Shown: positions 8,312 through 18,917, counted from the stretch's first letter. The stretch is DNA of 64,000 nt from Thiosocius teredinicola (GCF_002009425.1 NZ_CP019936.1:1349001-1413000), one strand, 5' to 3'. Program-made: numbers and translations. Notes: generated by a model not told the origin, from the letters alone.

Positions 8312-8680
8312 ATGACGGCAAAGAAGACCGTCTTGGTCGTCGACGACAGTCGCATGTCGCGCATGATGATCAGCAAGATCATCAACGCCCACTTTCCGGA
8401 GTGGGATGTCGTAGAGGCCGGCAATGGTGATGAAGCCCTTGCGGTTACCGAAGGCAAACAGATCGACATCATGACGCTCGACATGAATATGCCGGGCATG
8501 AACGGTTTCGAACTCGGTACCCGTCTGCGCGAACGATTTCCCGACGCGAAGATCTCGTTGGTAACGGCAAACATCCAACCCGCGGTCAAGGAGAAGGCCA
8601 AAGAAGCGGACATCCGGTTCGTGCCCAAACCTATCACCGAGGAGAAGATGCTTGGCTACTTCAGAGCAGCAGCAATTTGA
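8312..8680 (+). CDS. Single-domain CheY-like response regulator
   Basis: Stand-alone receiver of 122 residues with no output domain. Acidic pocket D11-D12, phospho-acceptor D57 in TLDMNMPG, the Thr in LVTANIQ and Lys in RFVPKPIT are all present. The ATG at 8312 follows AAAGGGGAGA, a good ribosome site; a longer reading to 8261 lacks one. It overlaps the following CheC-type gene by 29 bases. The pairing of a receiver with a CheC phosphatase suggests that CheC dephosphorylates this protein; the kinase is not in the operon. Confidence 0.87.
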   Translation: MTAKKTVLVVDDSRMSRMMISKIINAHFPEWDVVEAGNGDEALAVTEGKQIDIMTLDMNMPGMNGFELGTRLRERFPDAKISLVTANIQPAVKEKAKEADIRFVPKPITEEKMLGYFRAAAI

Positions 8681-9299
8681 GGTCTATAGCCTGACCGAAG
8701 ACGAGCACGATGCCTTCTCCGAGGCATTCAACCTCGGGATCGGTGTGGCGGCATCGTCGCTCAGCGAAATGATCGACGCAGAGATTCAGTTGTCTGTGCC
8801 GCGCATCGAGGCCATGCGCAAGATCGACGCTGCAGCTGCCGCAGATATGGAGCATTCGCTGTCGATCCGCGGTGTGCGCGAGCGTTTCTCCGGGCCGTTC
8901 TCGGGCAGTGCACTGTTGCTGTTTCCGCAGAACCGCAGTCTCGAGTTGGTCAGGTTGCTGTTGCAGCAGCCGGATGCCGATATCGCCTTCGTAACGGAGA
9001 TGGAGCAGGAGGCCTTGTCGGAGGTTGGCAACATCATTCTCAATGCCTGTCTGAGCACGATGGCGTCGATCATGGGCGACGAGATCCACAACGAAATACC
9101 CGAACCGGTCGTTGGCGAACTCAAGGATGTCATCATCGGCAACCAGGACATCGGCGACGACGATTATGTGTTGCGCCTGCGCGTTGAGTTCGCCGTCAAG
9201 CACATCAATCTGAACGGCTACATTGCCTTTCTGATGGACATCGAGTCGCTCGATATCTTTCGCCGGAAACTGGCCGAATACTTCGGATTCGCGCAATAG
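8652..9299 (+). CDS. cheC: CheC-family phospho-response-regulator phosphatase
   Basis: Protein of 215 residues with two CheC active-site repeats: EAFN followed 22 residues later by Pro (EIQLSVP), and EVGN again followed at the same spacing by Pro (HNEIP). Both acidic and Asn residues that act on aspartyl phosphate are present, so both sites could be active. Translation starts at TTG 8652, eight bases after GAGGAG and inside the end of the response-regulator gene. CheC is typical of Firmicutes and archaea; here cheZ is also encoded in the window (46238-46993), so this one probably serves a separate pathway. Confidence 0.82.
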   Translation: MATSEQQQFEVYSLTEDEHDAFSEAFNLGIGVAASSLSEMIDAEIQLSVPRIEAMRKIDAAAAADMEHSLSIRGVRERFSGPFSGSALLLFPQNRSLELVRLLLQQPDADIAFVTEMEQEALSEVGNIILNACLSTMASIMGDEIHNEIPEPVVGELKDVIIGNQDIGDDDYVLRLRVEFAVKHINLNGYIAFLMDIESLDIFRRKLAEYFGFAQ

Positions 9300-9313
9300 G
9301 TGTAACGGCGACC

Positions 9314-11836
9314 ATGACTCCGCCAGACAGCCTGATACGCAGCGCGCTATTCGAAAGCCATGCCGGTGTCATTCTGCTCGACGAGCAACAACGCATCGTG
9401 TTCTGGAACCGCTGGATGGTGCGCCACAGCGGCACTTCGACAGAAACTGCCTGCGGTGAAACGCTGCATGCGCTGTATCCGACGGCCAATATCGCTCGAC
9501 TGATACAACGCGTGGTTGCGGCTATCGACGCCGGCCAAACTTCGCTGCTCTCCAACTCGTTGAATCGCACGCCACTGCCATTGTTTGCCGATCCAAGCGA
9601 CCCGACGGCATTGCCGATCGAGCAGATGATCGTGGTCAAGCCGCTGATCGCCGACGACGGCAAGCGCTACGCCTTCATCAAGATCGACGACGTCACCACT
9701 GCGACGGCGCGCGAAAGCCTGTTGAAGGATCAGAGTGAACAGCTGCGCCGGCTTGCGGAAACGCACCAGCGCGGCGAGGCGACGGCCAGGGCGGTTATCG
9801 ACAATGTCAGCGATGCCTTGGTGACCATTGATCGCGACAACAACATCGTCGATCTGAACAAGGCTGCGCATCGCTTGTTCATGTACGAAGACGAAGTGAT
9901 CCTCGGACAGCCTTTCAGGCTGTTGCTGGCGCCGACGGTGTCCGATGACTGCGTGGTGCGCGGCGACTGCGAAGACACCGAGGTCAACTGCGTCAATGCT
10001 GAAGGCAAGGTGTTTTCTGCCGAGGTCACGGCGTCGCGCATCGTGGGCGATGAACGCGAACACACGATCGTGTTGATCCGCGACCAGACCGAGCGAAAGC
10101 AGTACGAAGAGGCGATCTTCGAAGAGAAAGAGTTTGCGCAGGTCACCCTGCAAGCGATCAAAGAGGCGGTCATCACCACTGATCAGTCGGGTACCGTCAA
10201 TGGCAGCAATGCGGCGGCTGCAGCGCTGCTCGGCGTTCCGGAAGAGCGTATGTATGGCAGCTCGCTGGCCGGTTTGCTGTTTATCGACGACAGTGAGCAT
10301 TGCCAACAAGCAGAACATGCTATCGAGGCGGCATTGGTCAATGGCATCAGCACCGAACTCGAAGAAAGCTCCGAGCTGCAGTTGGATGACGGGCGCGTCA
10401 TCAAGATCGCAGGCTGCGTGACGCCGATGCGCGGCAAGGATGGCTCGATCATCGGCAGCGTCACCGTACTGCAAGACGTATCGGCCGAACGGCACATGCA
10501 GGAGATTCTGTCGTATCAGGCCAGCCACGATGAGCTTACCGAGCTGATCAATCGTCGCGAGTTCGAGCGTCGCCTCGAGCAGGTTGTGAGTCATTCCGAC
10601 AGCAAGCCGCGCAGCGTGCTGCTGTTCCTCGATCTCGATCAGTTCAAGTTGGTCAACGATACCTGCGGTCACCGCGCCGGCGACCAGTTGCTGCGACAGC
10701 TCACCAGCATCATGAAGCTGCAGGTGCGCCAGTCGGATACCTTCGCCCGTCTGGGCGGTGACGAGTTCGCCGTGCTGCTGCCGGGCTGCGATGTCGATGT
10801 CGGCCTACGCATTGCCAACGCCCTGCGCGACGAGGTCAAGCAGTTCCGTTTTCGCTGGAACGAAGCCAGTTATGGTGTGGGTGTATCGATCGGCCTGGTG
10901 ATCATCGATGAGACCTGGACGCGCATCGGCGAAGTGATGTCGGCCGCCGATTCGGCCTGCTACATGGCCAAAGAGAATGGTCGCGACCAGGTGGTGGTGT
11001 ATCAGCCGGCGGGCGACAAGGAAACGCAGCGGCGCGGCGAGATCTCGCAGGCCGCCCGCATTCGTGAGTCGCTCGAGAAGAACCTCTTCACCCTGTACTG
11101 CCAGCCAATCGTGCCGCTGAACGGCGGTGACGAGACCGGCTGCGGCATCGAGATACTGGTGCGGATGATCGACGAGGACGGACGGATGGTACCGCCAGGG
11201 GCCTTCATTCCGGCTGCCGAACGCTACGACCTGATGACCTATATCGATCGTTGGGTGGTCGAAGCCGTCTGCCGGCACTGGGAACAGGAACCCGAGATCT
11301 TCGAGCGTCTCGATCGGATCGCGATCAACCTTTCCGGTCTGTCGATCGCCAACGATGATTTCCACAGGTTCGTGATCGAGCGGATCGCTTCGGTCAATCT
11401 GCCTTGGGAAAAGGTCTGCTGGGAGATCACCGAGACAGCGGCGGTGAACAGCATCGAGAAGGCGCAGCGCCTGATCGCCGAACTCGCGGGTCGCGGTTGC
11501 CGTTTCGCCCTCGATGATTTCGGCAGCGGCCTGTCGTCGTTCGCCTACCTCAAAAACCTGCCGGTCGACTACCTGAAGATCGACGGGGCCTTCGTTCGCG
11601 ACATGCTCACCGACGCTATGGACGCGGCGATGGTGCGGTCGATCGCCGACATCGGACGCGCCTTGGGTCTGCGCACGATTGCCGAGTTCGTCGAAGACAA
11701 GGCGATGATCGCCGCGCTGCGCAACGCCGGCGTGGATTTTGCCCAGGGCTACGGCATCTGCCGCCCGATGCCGTTGCACGAGCTGCGCGACTGGATGTCG
11801 GATGCGAACGAGTACCTGCTCAATAAGGTGGGCTAG
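9314..11836 (+). CDS. PAS-GGDEF-EAL c-di-GMP signalling protein
   Basis: Cytoplasmic protein of 840 residues without membrane segments. About three PAS-like domains (roughly 5-120, 150-260, 270-395) precede a GGDEF domain with intact LGGDEF and an inhibitory-site RQSD five residues upstream. An EAL domain follows with EILVRM, INLSG, CWEITETA, LDDFGSG, LKIDGAFVRD and AQGYGICRP, so most catalytic residues of both activities are kept. It could make or degrade c-di-GMP according to PAS input. It begins 14 bases after cheC, in the sigma-28 operon, which suggests control of the swim-versus-stick decision. Confidence 0.9.
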   Translation: MTPPDSLIRSALFESHAGVILLDEQQRIVFWNRWMVRHSGTSTETACGETLHALYPTANIARLIQRVVAAIDAGQTSLLSNSLNRTPLPLFADPSDPTALPIEQMIVVKPLIADDGKRYAFIKIDDVTTATARESLLKDQSEQLRRLAETHQRGEATARAVIDNVSDALVTIDRDNNIVDLNKAAHRLFMYEDEVILGQPFRLLLAPTVSDDCVVRGDCEDTEVNCVNAEGKVFSAEVTASRIVGDEREHTIVLIRDQTERKQYEEAIFEEKEFAQVTLQAIKEAVITTDQSGTVNGSNAAAAALLGVPEERMYGSSLAGLLFIDDSEHCQQAEHAIEAALVNGISTELEESSELQLDDGRVIKIAGCVTPMRGKDGSIIGSVTVLQDVSAERHMQEILSYQASHDELTELINRREFERRLEQVVSHSDSKPRSVLLFLDLDQFKLVNDTCGHRAGDQLLRQLTSIMKLQVRQSDTFARLGGDEFAVLLPGCDVDVGLRIANALRDEVKQFRFRWNEASYGVGVSIGLVIIDETWTRIGEVMSAADSACYMAKENGRDQVVVYQPAGDKETQRRGEISQAARIRESLEKNLFTLYCQPIVPLNGGDETGCGIEILVRMIDEDGRMVPPGAFIPAAERYDLMTYIDRWVVEAVCRHWEQEPEIFERLDRIAINLSGLSIANDDFHRFVIERIASVNLPWEKVCWEITETAAVNSIEKAQRLIAELAGRGCRFALDDFGSGLSSFAYLKNLPVDYLKIDGAFVRDMLTDAMDAAMVRSIADIGRALGLRTIAEFVEDKAMIAALRNAGVDFAQGYGICRPMPLHELRDWMSDANEYLLNKVG

Positions 11837-11914
11837 GCACGACGCCTGACGGGTGCAGCGCAGATCGTTGCACGCTGCGCTGCGAACTCTGTAAGCGCGA
11901 AAGCCGAACACAAC

Positions 11915-11937
11915 AAAGGCCCGCATGGCGGGCCTTT
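11915..11937. terminator. Bidirectional hairpin terminator
   Basis: A perfect 10-bp stem AAAGGCCCGC with an ATG-sized loop and GCGGGCCTTT lies between the plus-strand GGDEF-EAL gene and the minus-strand tRNA-Leu, so it can end both transcripts. Confidence 0.65.
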
Positions 11938-11967
11938 GCGCGTACTGAGTCAGGCTCAGGTTTGTTC

Positions 11968-12054
11968 TGGTACCGAGGGTCGGACTCGAACCGACAAGCT
12001 GTTGCCAGCGGGGGATTTTGAATCCCCTGTGTCTACCAATTCCACCACCCCGGC
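11968..12054 (-). tRNA. tRNA-Leu (anticodon CAA)
   Basis: An 87-nt class II tRNA with encoded 3' CCA. Acceptor GCCGGGG pairs with CCTCGGT (G-U at the end), the anticodon stem GGGGA/TCCCC encloses loop TTCAAAA giving anticodon CAA (reads UUG), there is a long variable arm, and the T-loop is GGTTCGAGTCC. It lies alone, divergent from queA. Confidence 0.95.
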
Positions 12055-12067
12055 AGGGAAGCGGCGA

Positions 12068-12095
12068 AGTATAACGTCATCCGCGGTTGTCGCAA
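12068..12095 (-). promoter_or_regulatory. Probable sigma-70 promoter of tRNA-Leu
   Basis: On the minus strand TTGCGA, 16 bases, TATACT, followed by a GC-rich discriminator. The start point would fall about 7 bases before the tRNA 5' end, as expected for a stable-RNA promoter. Confidence 0.55.
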
Positions 12096-12120
12096 GTGGC
12101 TGTGTTAACATCGCGCGCCC

Positions 12121-13140
12121 ATGCAGCTCAGCGATTTTCATTACGACCTGCCCGAGGCGCTGATCGCCCAGCAGCCGACACCGCAGCGCGGCCAGAGCCG
12201 GCTGCTGCATCTTCAACGTGGCGGCGGGATTGTCGATCGACAGTTCCGTGAGTTCGATCGCCTGCTGCAAGCAGGTGACCTTCTTGTTTTCAACGATACG
12301 CGCGTTATCCCGGCGCGCCTGTACGGCAGCAAGCAGACGGGTGGGCAGGTCGAGATACTGATCGAGCGTCTATTGGCATCTGATCTTGCGGCCGCCCATG
12401 TGCGCGCCAGCAGGTCGCCGAAACCGGGCAGCCGGATTGTGGTCGGTGATCGGACGTTGCTGATGGAGCGGCGTGACGATGAGTTGTTCATTCTGCGCAG
12501 CGAGGCGGGCAACTTCGCCGAGTTGATGCAGCAGCATGGTCATATGCCTTTGCCGCCCTATATCCAGCGGCCGGATACGCAAGCCGATCAGGAGCGTTAC
12601 CAGACGGTATTCGCCGACCGCCCCGGTGCCGTAGCTGCACCGACCGCCGGTCTGCATTTCGATGATGCGATGCTCGAGCGACTGGCAGCCAAAGGCATCG
12701 AGTCGGCGCGGGTCACGCTGCATGTCGGCGCCGGCACCTTTCAGCCGGTACGCGTGCAGAATCTCGACGAGCACAAGATGCACAGCGAATGGCTCGAGGT
12801 AAGCGCGGCGACGGTCGACGCGATCAGACGCACCCGCGAACGCGGGGGCAGGGTGGTAGCGGTGGGAACCACCAGCGTGCGCAGCCTCGAGACGGCCGCA
12901 GCCGGCGGCGAACTGGCGCCGTATACGGGCGACACCCGGTTGTTCATCCGACCCGGTTACCCGTTCAACGTGGTGGATGCCTTGTTGACCAACTTCCATC
13001 TGCCCGAGTCGACACTGTTGATGTTGGTTTGCGCCTTTGCAGGCTATGAGCCGACCATGGCCGCTTATCGCCACGCGGTCGAGGCCGAGTACCGGTTTTT
13101 TAGCTACGGCGATGCCATGTTTCTGGAACGGCAGGCGTAA
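12121..13140 (+). CDS. queA: S-adenosylmethionine:tRNA ribosyltransferase-isomerase QueA
   Basis: Converts preQ1 at tRNA position 34 to epoxyqueuosine using the ribosyl part of SAM. The 339-residue protein has the family start [19 protein letters not shown], the motifs [26 protein letters not shown] and [13 protein letters not shown], and the C-terminal [18 protein letters not shown]. The next codirectional gene is tgt, the preceding step of the pathway. The stop codon abuts an A-run that belongs to a minus-strand terminator (13139-13167). Confidence 0.96.
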   Translation: MQLSDFHYDLPEALIAQQPTPQRGQSRLLHLQRGGGIVDRQFREFDRLLQAGDLLVFNDTRVIPARLYGSKQTGGQVEILIERLLASDLAAAHVRASRSPKPGSRIVVGDRTLLMERRDDELFILRSEAGNFAELMQQHGHMPLPPYIQRPDTQADQERYQTVFADRPGAVAAPTAGLHFDDAMLERLAAKGIESARVTLHVGAGTFQPVRVQNLDEHKMHSEWLEVSAATVDAIRRTRERGGRVVAVGTTSVRSLETAAAGGELAPYTGDTRLFIRPGYPFNVVDALLTNFHLPESTLLMLVCAFAGYEPTMAAYRHAVEAEYRFFSYGDAMFLERQA

Positions 13141-13215
13141 AAAAGGCGCGGCAGGGGGTGCCGCGCCAAGTTCCACCAAAGGAGGATGGAGGAATGTACT
13201 GATTCAATCAGTACA
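13139..13215 (-). ncRNA. Candidate small RNA with two anti-Shine-Dalgarno motifs
   Basis: The minus strand of the queA-tgt gap has all parts of a compact sRNA of about 77 nt. A promoter (TTGACC at 13249-13244, 17-base spacer, GAGAAT at 13226-13221) puts the start at about 13214-13215. That point is where a perfect 10-bp inverted repeat with a one-base centre begins (13195-13215). It is followed by a pyrimidine-rich single-stranded stretch with two CCTCC motifs (opposite 13181-13185 and 13188-13192). The end is a 9-bp GC stem with CCCCC loop and six T (13139-13167), a textbook terminator with no minus-strand protein gene in front of it. Alternative: on the plus strand a 10-codon leader (13186-13218, MEECTDSIST) behind AAAGGAGG. 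Confidence 0.55.
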
Positions 13216-13259
13216 TAATTATTCTCTAATATAAGATCCGAATGGTCAATTATTAATAG

Positions 13260-14387
<1,128 letters not shown>

Positions 14388-14455
14388 GCTATGGCATAAT
14401 CTTGCGCCTTTGTTAAGCGCGGCCGCCAGGTCGCCAGATTCGACGGGAGCGCACG

Positions 14456-14788
14456 ATGAGCTTTTTTATATCCGACGCAATGGCTCAGGCTCCGGCACCG
14501 GGTGCCGGCGGCGATGGGGGCATGTCGATCATCTTCCTGATCGGGATGTTCGTCATCATGTACTTCTTCCTGATCCGTCCGCAGGTCAAACGCCAAAAAG
14601 AACACAAAGCCATGGTCGGTGGCTTGAAAAAGGGCGATGAGATCCAAACTATGGGTGGTCTGATGGGCAAGATCACCGAACTCGGCGAGAACTTCATGAA
14701 AGTCGAGGTCGCCGACAATGTCGTCGTCACGGTACGCAAGTCGGCCGTCGAGGCGGTAATGCCCAAAGGCAGCCTAAAAGAACTTTAA
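14456..14788 (+). CDS. yajC: Sec translocon accessory protein YajC
   Basis: Small inner-membrane partner of SecDF, 110 residues. One membrane helix (MSIIFLIGMFVIMYFFLIRP) is followed by the family motif QVKRQKEHKAMVGGLKKGDE and a beta-rich cytosolic tail. It lies between tgt and secD, the standard order. Confidence 0.95.
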   Translation: MSFFISDAMAQAPAPGAGGDGGMSIIFLIGMFVIMYFFLIRPQVKRQKEHKAMVGGLKKGDEIQTMGGLMGKITELGENFMKVEVADNVVVTVRKSAVEAVMPKGSLKEL

Positions 14789-14845
14789 ACGCCCGCATGG
14801 CCTGCCCTGCGCAGGCCAACTCTCACACGAGTTTCACGGAAACCC

Positions 14846-16705
14846 ATGCTGAACCAATACCCCTTGTGGAAGAACCTGCTGGTCGCCTTTGTGCTGCTGG
14901 TGGGGCTCCTGTACGCCTTGCCGAATGTCTTTTCACAGGATCCCGTCATCGAGGTATCCGCTGCGCGCGGCGAGAAGGTCAGCGAGACGACCAAGATGGC
15001 CGTGGTCAACGCCTTGCAGCGCGCCGACGTGCCGATCAAGGCCGACAAGATGCTCGACGATGGCCGCTTGCAGATCCGGTTCAGTGATTCCGAAGACCAG
15101 CTCAAGGCACGCACTGTCGTCGCCAAGGCCCTGCCGCCGGATTACACCTCGGCCTTGTCGATCTCACCCGATCTGCCGGGCTGGATGAGCGCGATCGGTG
15201 GTCGGCCGATGAACCTCGGCCTCGACCTGCGCGGCGGTATCCACGTGCTTATCGACGTTGACATGGAGGCGGCGATCGAGACCGCGGTGGAGCGCTACTC
15301 GGGTAGCGTTAAGACCGCACTGCGTGGCGAGACGATTCGCTACGTCAGCGTCAAGGAATCCGGCACCTCGATCGAGGTGCGCTTCAAAGACGCCCAGACG
15401 CGCGACCGCGCCGAAGAAGTGCTTGGCGAAGAACTGCGCGATCTCGATATGTCTTCCGCCGACGAAGGCGGCAGCTATTTCATTCGCTTGGTGATGTCTC
15501 CCGACCGCGAGCGCGAAGTGCGCAAGCTGGCGCTGTCACAGAACATCACCACGCTGCGCAACCGCGTCAACGCACTCGGCGTGTCCGAGCCGATCATTCA
15601 GCAGCAGGGTGATCGTCGTATCGTCGTCGAACTGCCCGGCGTGCAGGATCCGGCGCAGGTCAAGGGCCTGTTGGAAGCGACTGCGACGTTGGAATATCGC
15701 CTGGTGCACGCCGGTCCGGCCGAGGCGATCGAAGCGAAGGCCTCGGGTCGTGCGCCGGCCGGCTCGAAGCTGTATGCCGAGCGTGACGGCACACCGATCC
15801 TGCTGAAACGCCAGGTGATCGTGACCGGTGACCAGATGACCGGCGCGTCGTCCGGCTTTGATCAGCAGTCCGGTCAGCCGGCGGTCATCGTCAATCTCGA
15901 CAGCAACGGTGCGCGCCGCATGCGCGATACCACCACCGACAATGTCGGCAAGCCGATGGCAGTCGTCTTCAAGGAAAAGCGCACCGTAAGCCGTGATGCC
16001 GAAGGCAAGCCGGTAAGGCAGTGGGTCGAAGAGGTCATCAATGTCGCGACGATCCGTGAGCCGTTCGGCGCACGTTTCCAGACGACCGGCCTGGACAGCC
16101 CGCAGGAGGCACACGAACTCGCGCTGCTGTTGCGTGCCGGTGCGTTGGCCGCGCCGATCGAGATCGTCGAAGAACGCACGATCGGCCCGACCCTCGGTCA
16201 GGACAACATCGACCAGGGCATGATCTCGGTCGCGGTCGGCCTGCTCGCCGTCATGATTGTCATGGCGATCTATTACAAGGCTTTCGGACTGGTGGCAAAC
16301 CTGGCGCTGGTCGCCAACCTCGTGTTGATCGTTGCGGTCATGTCCATCCTGCAGGCCACGCTGACCGTGCCCGGTATCGCCGGTATCGTGTTGACCGTCG
16401 GTATGGCGGTGGACGCCAACGTGCTCATCTACGAGCGCATTCGAGAGGAACTCGGGGTGGGGTCGACACCACAGGCGAGTATCCATTCGGGTTATGAGCG
16501 GGCCTTCAGCTCGATCCTCGACGCCAACGTCACCACGCTCATTGCGGCGGTCGTACTGTTCTCGGTCGGTAGCGGGCCCGTGCGTGGTTTCGCAGTAACG
16601 CTTGCGGTCGGCATCCTGACCTCGATGTTTACTGCGCTGCTCGGCACCCGGGCCGTCGTGAACCTGATCTACGGCGGTCGGCGTGTGCAGAAACTGGCGA
16701 TCTAG
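14846..16705 (+). CDS. secD: Protein translocase subunit SecD
   Basis: Uses proton-motive force to complete protein export through SecYEG. The 619 residues (normal length) start with one membrane helix, then large periplasmic P1 domains with LGLDLRGGIHVLIDVD. Five further helices at the C-terminus contain VGMAVDANVLIYERIREEL, the conserved RND-like motif. It is followed by secF after 15 bases. Confidence 0.97.
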   Translation: MLNQYPLWKNLLVAFVLLVGLLYALPNVFSQDPVIEVSAARGEKVSETTKMAVVNALQRADVPIKADKMLDDGRLQIRFSDSEDQLKARTVVAKALPPDYTSALSISPDLPGWMSAIGGRPMNLGLDLRGGIHVLIDVDMEAAIETAVERYSGSVKTALRGETIRYVSVKESGTSIEVRFKDAQTRDRAEEVLGEELRDLDMSSADEGGSYFIRLVMSPDREREVRKLALSQNITTLRNRVNALGVSEPIIQQQGDRRIVVELPGVQDPAQVKGLLEATATLEYRLVHAGPAEAIEAKASGRAPAGSKLYAERDGTPILLKRQVIVTGDQMTGASSGFDQQSGQPAVIVNLDSNGARRMRDTTTDNVGKPMAVVFKEKRTVSRDAEGKPVRQWVEEVINVATIREPFGARFQTTGLDSPQEAHELALLLRAGALAAPIEIVEERTIGPTLGQDNIDQGMISVAVGLLAVMIVMAIYYKAFGLVANLALVANLVLIVAVMSILQATLTVPGIAGIVLTVGMAVDANVLIYERIREELGVGSTPQASIHSGYERAFSSILDANVTTLIAAVVLFSVGSGPVRGFAVTLAVGILTSMFTALLGTRAVVNLIYGGRRVQKLAI

Positions 16706-16720
16706 GCGCGGAGAAGTCTG

Positions 16721-17665
16721 ATGGAAATCGTAAGCAAGAATCTCAACATCGACTTCATGCGCGTACGCCGCGCGGCGGTCATCTTGTCGATCCTCTGGTT
16801 GATCGCCGCGGCGGCGGCCATCGCGATCCGCGGTCTGAATTTCGGCATCGACTTCACCGGCGGTACGTTGATCGAGGTCGGTTACCAGCAGGACGTACAA
16901 CTCGACTCCGTTCGCCAGGCGCTGGCCGACGGTGGTTTCGATGGTGCTACCGTGCAGCGTTTCGGTACCCCGCGCGATGTGCTGATCCGTGTCGCGCCGG
17001 ATGCCGCGAGCGAGGAGAAGAACAGTGCCGAGGTCAGTGACCGGGTGTTGCGCGCGCTCAGCGCCGCGGCCGATGGCGAAGTCGACATGCGTCGCGTCGA
17101 GTTCGTCGGGCCGCAGGTCGGCGATGAACTCACCGAAGACGGTGCGCTGGCGGTGCTGGTCGCCTTGATCGCCATCCTGATGTACGTCGCCATGCGCTTC
17201 GAGTGGCGCTTCGCCGTCGGTGCGGTGGCTGCGCTGGCACACGACGTGTTGTTCACGGTCGGTTTGTTCGCGCTGTTGCAGATCGAATTCGATCTACAGG
17301 TGCTGGCGGCGGTGCTGGCGGTAATCGGTTACTCGCTGAACGACACCATTGTCATCTTCGACCGGGTGCGTGAGAACTTTCGCAAGATGCGCAAGGGCAC
17401 GCCGGCATCGATCGTCAACGCCTCGATCAACCAAACGATGGCGCGAACCATTATGACCTCGGGTACGACCCTGGTGGTGTTGCTGGCGCTGTTCTTCCTT
17501 GGTGGCGAGAACGTCTACGGCTTCTCGCTGGCATTGATCGTCGGTGTCTTGGTCGGTACCTACTCGACCATCTATGTCGCCTCGGCGGTTGCCTTGTGGC
17601 TCGGCGTCAGCAAGGCCGACCTGATGCCGGTGAAGAAAGAAGACGTGGTGGACGATCGCCCCTGA
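16721..17665 (+). CDS. secF: Protein translocase subunit SecF
   Basis: Partner of SecD, 314 residues. The first helix region is followed by NFGIDFTGGTLIEVGY (periplasmic P1 start), and the later helices hold VIGYSLNDTIVIFDRVRENF, the SecF signature. A GC-rich hairpin without a T-run (about 17679-17702) follows the stop. Confidence 0.97.
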   Translation: MEIVSKNLNIDFMRVRRAAVILSILWLIAAAAAIAIRGLNFGIDFTGGTLIEVGYQQDVQLDSVRQALADGGFDGATVQRFGTPRDVLIRVAPDAASEEKNSAEVSDRVLRALSAAADGEVDMRRVEFVGPQVGDELTEDGALAVLVALIAILMYVAMRFEWRFAVGAVAALAHDVLFTVGLFALLQIEFDLQVLAAVLAVIGYSLNDTIVIFDRVRENFRKMRKGTPASIVNASINQTMARTIMTSGTTLVVLLALFFLGGENVYGFSLALIVGVLVGTYSTIYVASAVALWLGVSKADLMPVKKEDVVDDRP

Positions 17666-17738
17666 ATGCACACAACGGGCGGCAGCCGTTGTGCCGCCCT
17701 GATCGAGTCATCGGCAGCACTGAGCACTGTAGGCTGAC

Positions 17739-18917
17739 ATGCGTATTCTCTACCATCACCGCACCCAGGCCGGCGACGCTCAAGGTATCCATATCCGCGA
17801 GATCATCGGCAGCCTGCGGGATAGCGGCCACGAGGTGAACGAGGTCGCGTTGGTGCTCAGTGATGCACCCAAACCGGCGACCGGTGACGCCGATGCCAAG
17901 CCTTCGATGCTGAGTCGCTTGAAGGATAATCTGCCCGACCTGTTCCGCGAGTTGGCCGAGATCGGCTACAACCTGGTGGGTTTCTTCAAGCTGCTTTCGG
18001 CGGCGCGGCGCATCAAGCCCGATTTCATCTACGAACGTTACGCGCTGTTCAATTTCTCCGGCGTGCTGGTTGCGCGTGTGTTGAAGATCCCGGTCATCCT
18101 CGAAGTGAACAGCCCGCTGGCGATGGAGCAGGCGGACCTCGGTCAGCAGAAGCTCGGCGGACTGGCGCGCCGCGCCGAGCGTTGGATCTGCAATCACGCG
18201 ACGGTCGTTATTACGGTCTCGACTCCGTTGAAACAGATCCTGGTCGACATGGGTGTCGAGGCCGAGCGAATCGTGGTGATGAGTAACGGCGTCGATCCGG
18301 AGCGTTTCCACGGTCGGCGCGATGCCGGTGACGCGGTGCGTGCGCGTTTTGGTCTGGACGGTAAACGCGTTGTCGGATTTGTCGGCTGGGTGCGCGAATG
18401 GCACGGCATCGAAGATCTGGTGCGCGGCATGCCCGACTGGCCGGCCGATCTCGGCGACGTACACCTGCTGGTGATCGGCGATGGTCCCGCGCGTGCCGAC
18501 ATCGAAGCGGCCGCCCGAGCGGTCGGCGTCGCCGAGCGTGTGCATGTGACCGGCGCAGTCGAACACGCGCAGATCGTTGAGTATCTCGCCGCGATCGATG
18601 TGGCGCTGCAGCCGGCTGCAACTACCTACGCCTCACCGATGAAGATCTTCGAATACCTGGCAATGGCCAAGCCGGTGGTTTCGGTCGACCAGGGCAACAC
18701 GCGCGAAATCCTGACCGAAGGCGAGAATGCGCTGTTCTTTCCGCCCGGCGATCGCCCCGCGTTCGTCGATGCCGTCAAGGACATGTTCTCCGATCAGCAG
18801 CGGCTCGAGCGCATGAGCGAAGCGGCGCGCAACACGATCTTCAATCGTGAGTACCTGTGGCGGCGTAACGCCGAGAAGGTCGTCGACCTGGCCGCAGCGC
18901 ATCGTCCGCACGATTGA
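17739..18917 (+). CDS. GT4-family glycosyltransferase
   Basis: GT-B fold transferase of 392 residues. The C-terminal half has SNGVDPERFHGR, the nucleotide-sugar motif GDGPARADIE, and the EX7E-type region PMKIFEYLAMAKPVVS. No signal peptide, so it is cytosolic or peripheral at the membrane. It ends within 9 bases of the next glycosyltransferase start, so the two likely act on the same glycan. No other polysaccharide genes are nearby; acceptor and sugar are unknown. Confidence 0.85.
   Translation: MRILYHHRTQAGDAQGIHIREIIGSLRDSGHEVNEVALVLSDAPKPATGDADAKPSMLSRLKDNLPDLFRELAEIGYNLVGFFKLLSAARRIKPDFIYERYALFNFSGVLVARVLKIPVILEVNSPLAMEQADLGQQKLGGLARRAERWICNHATVVITVSTPLKQILVDMGVEAERIVVMSNGVDPERFHGRRDAGDAVRARFGLDGKRVVGFVGWVREWHGIEDLVRGMPDWPADLGDVHLLVIGDGPARADIEAAARAVGVAERVHVTGAVEHAQIVEYLAAIDVALQPAATTYASPMKIFEYLAMAKPVVSVDQGNTREILTEGENALFFPPGDRPAFVDAVKDMFSDQQRLERMSEAARNTIFNREYLWRRNAEKVVDLAAAHRPHD

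Noticed and set aside
15536-17242. 568-codon minus-strand reading opposite secD/secF
   Set aside because: Antisense shadow of conserved translocase genes.
17679-17702. GC-rich hairpin after secF as a terminator
   Set aside because: Stem GGGCGGCA/TGCCGCCC is good but there is no T-run on either side.
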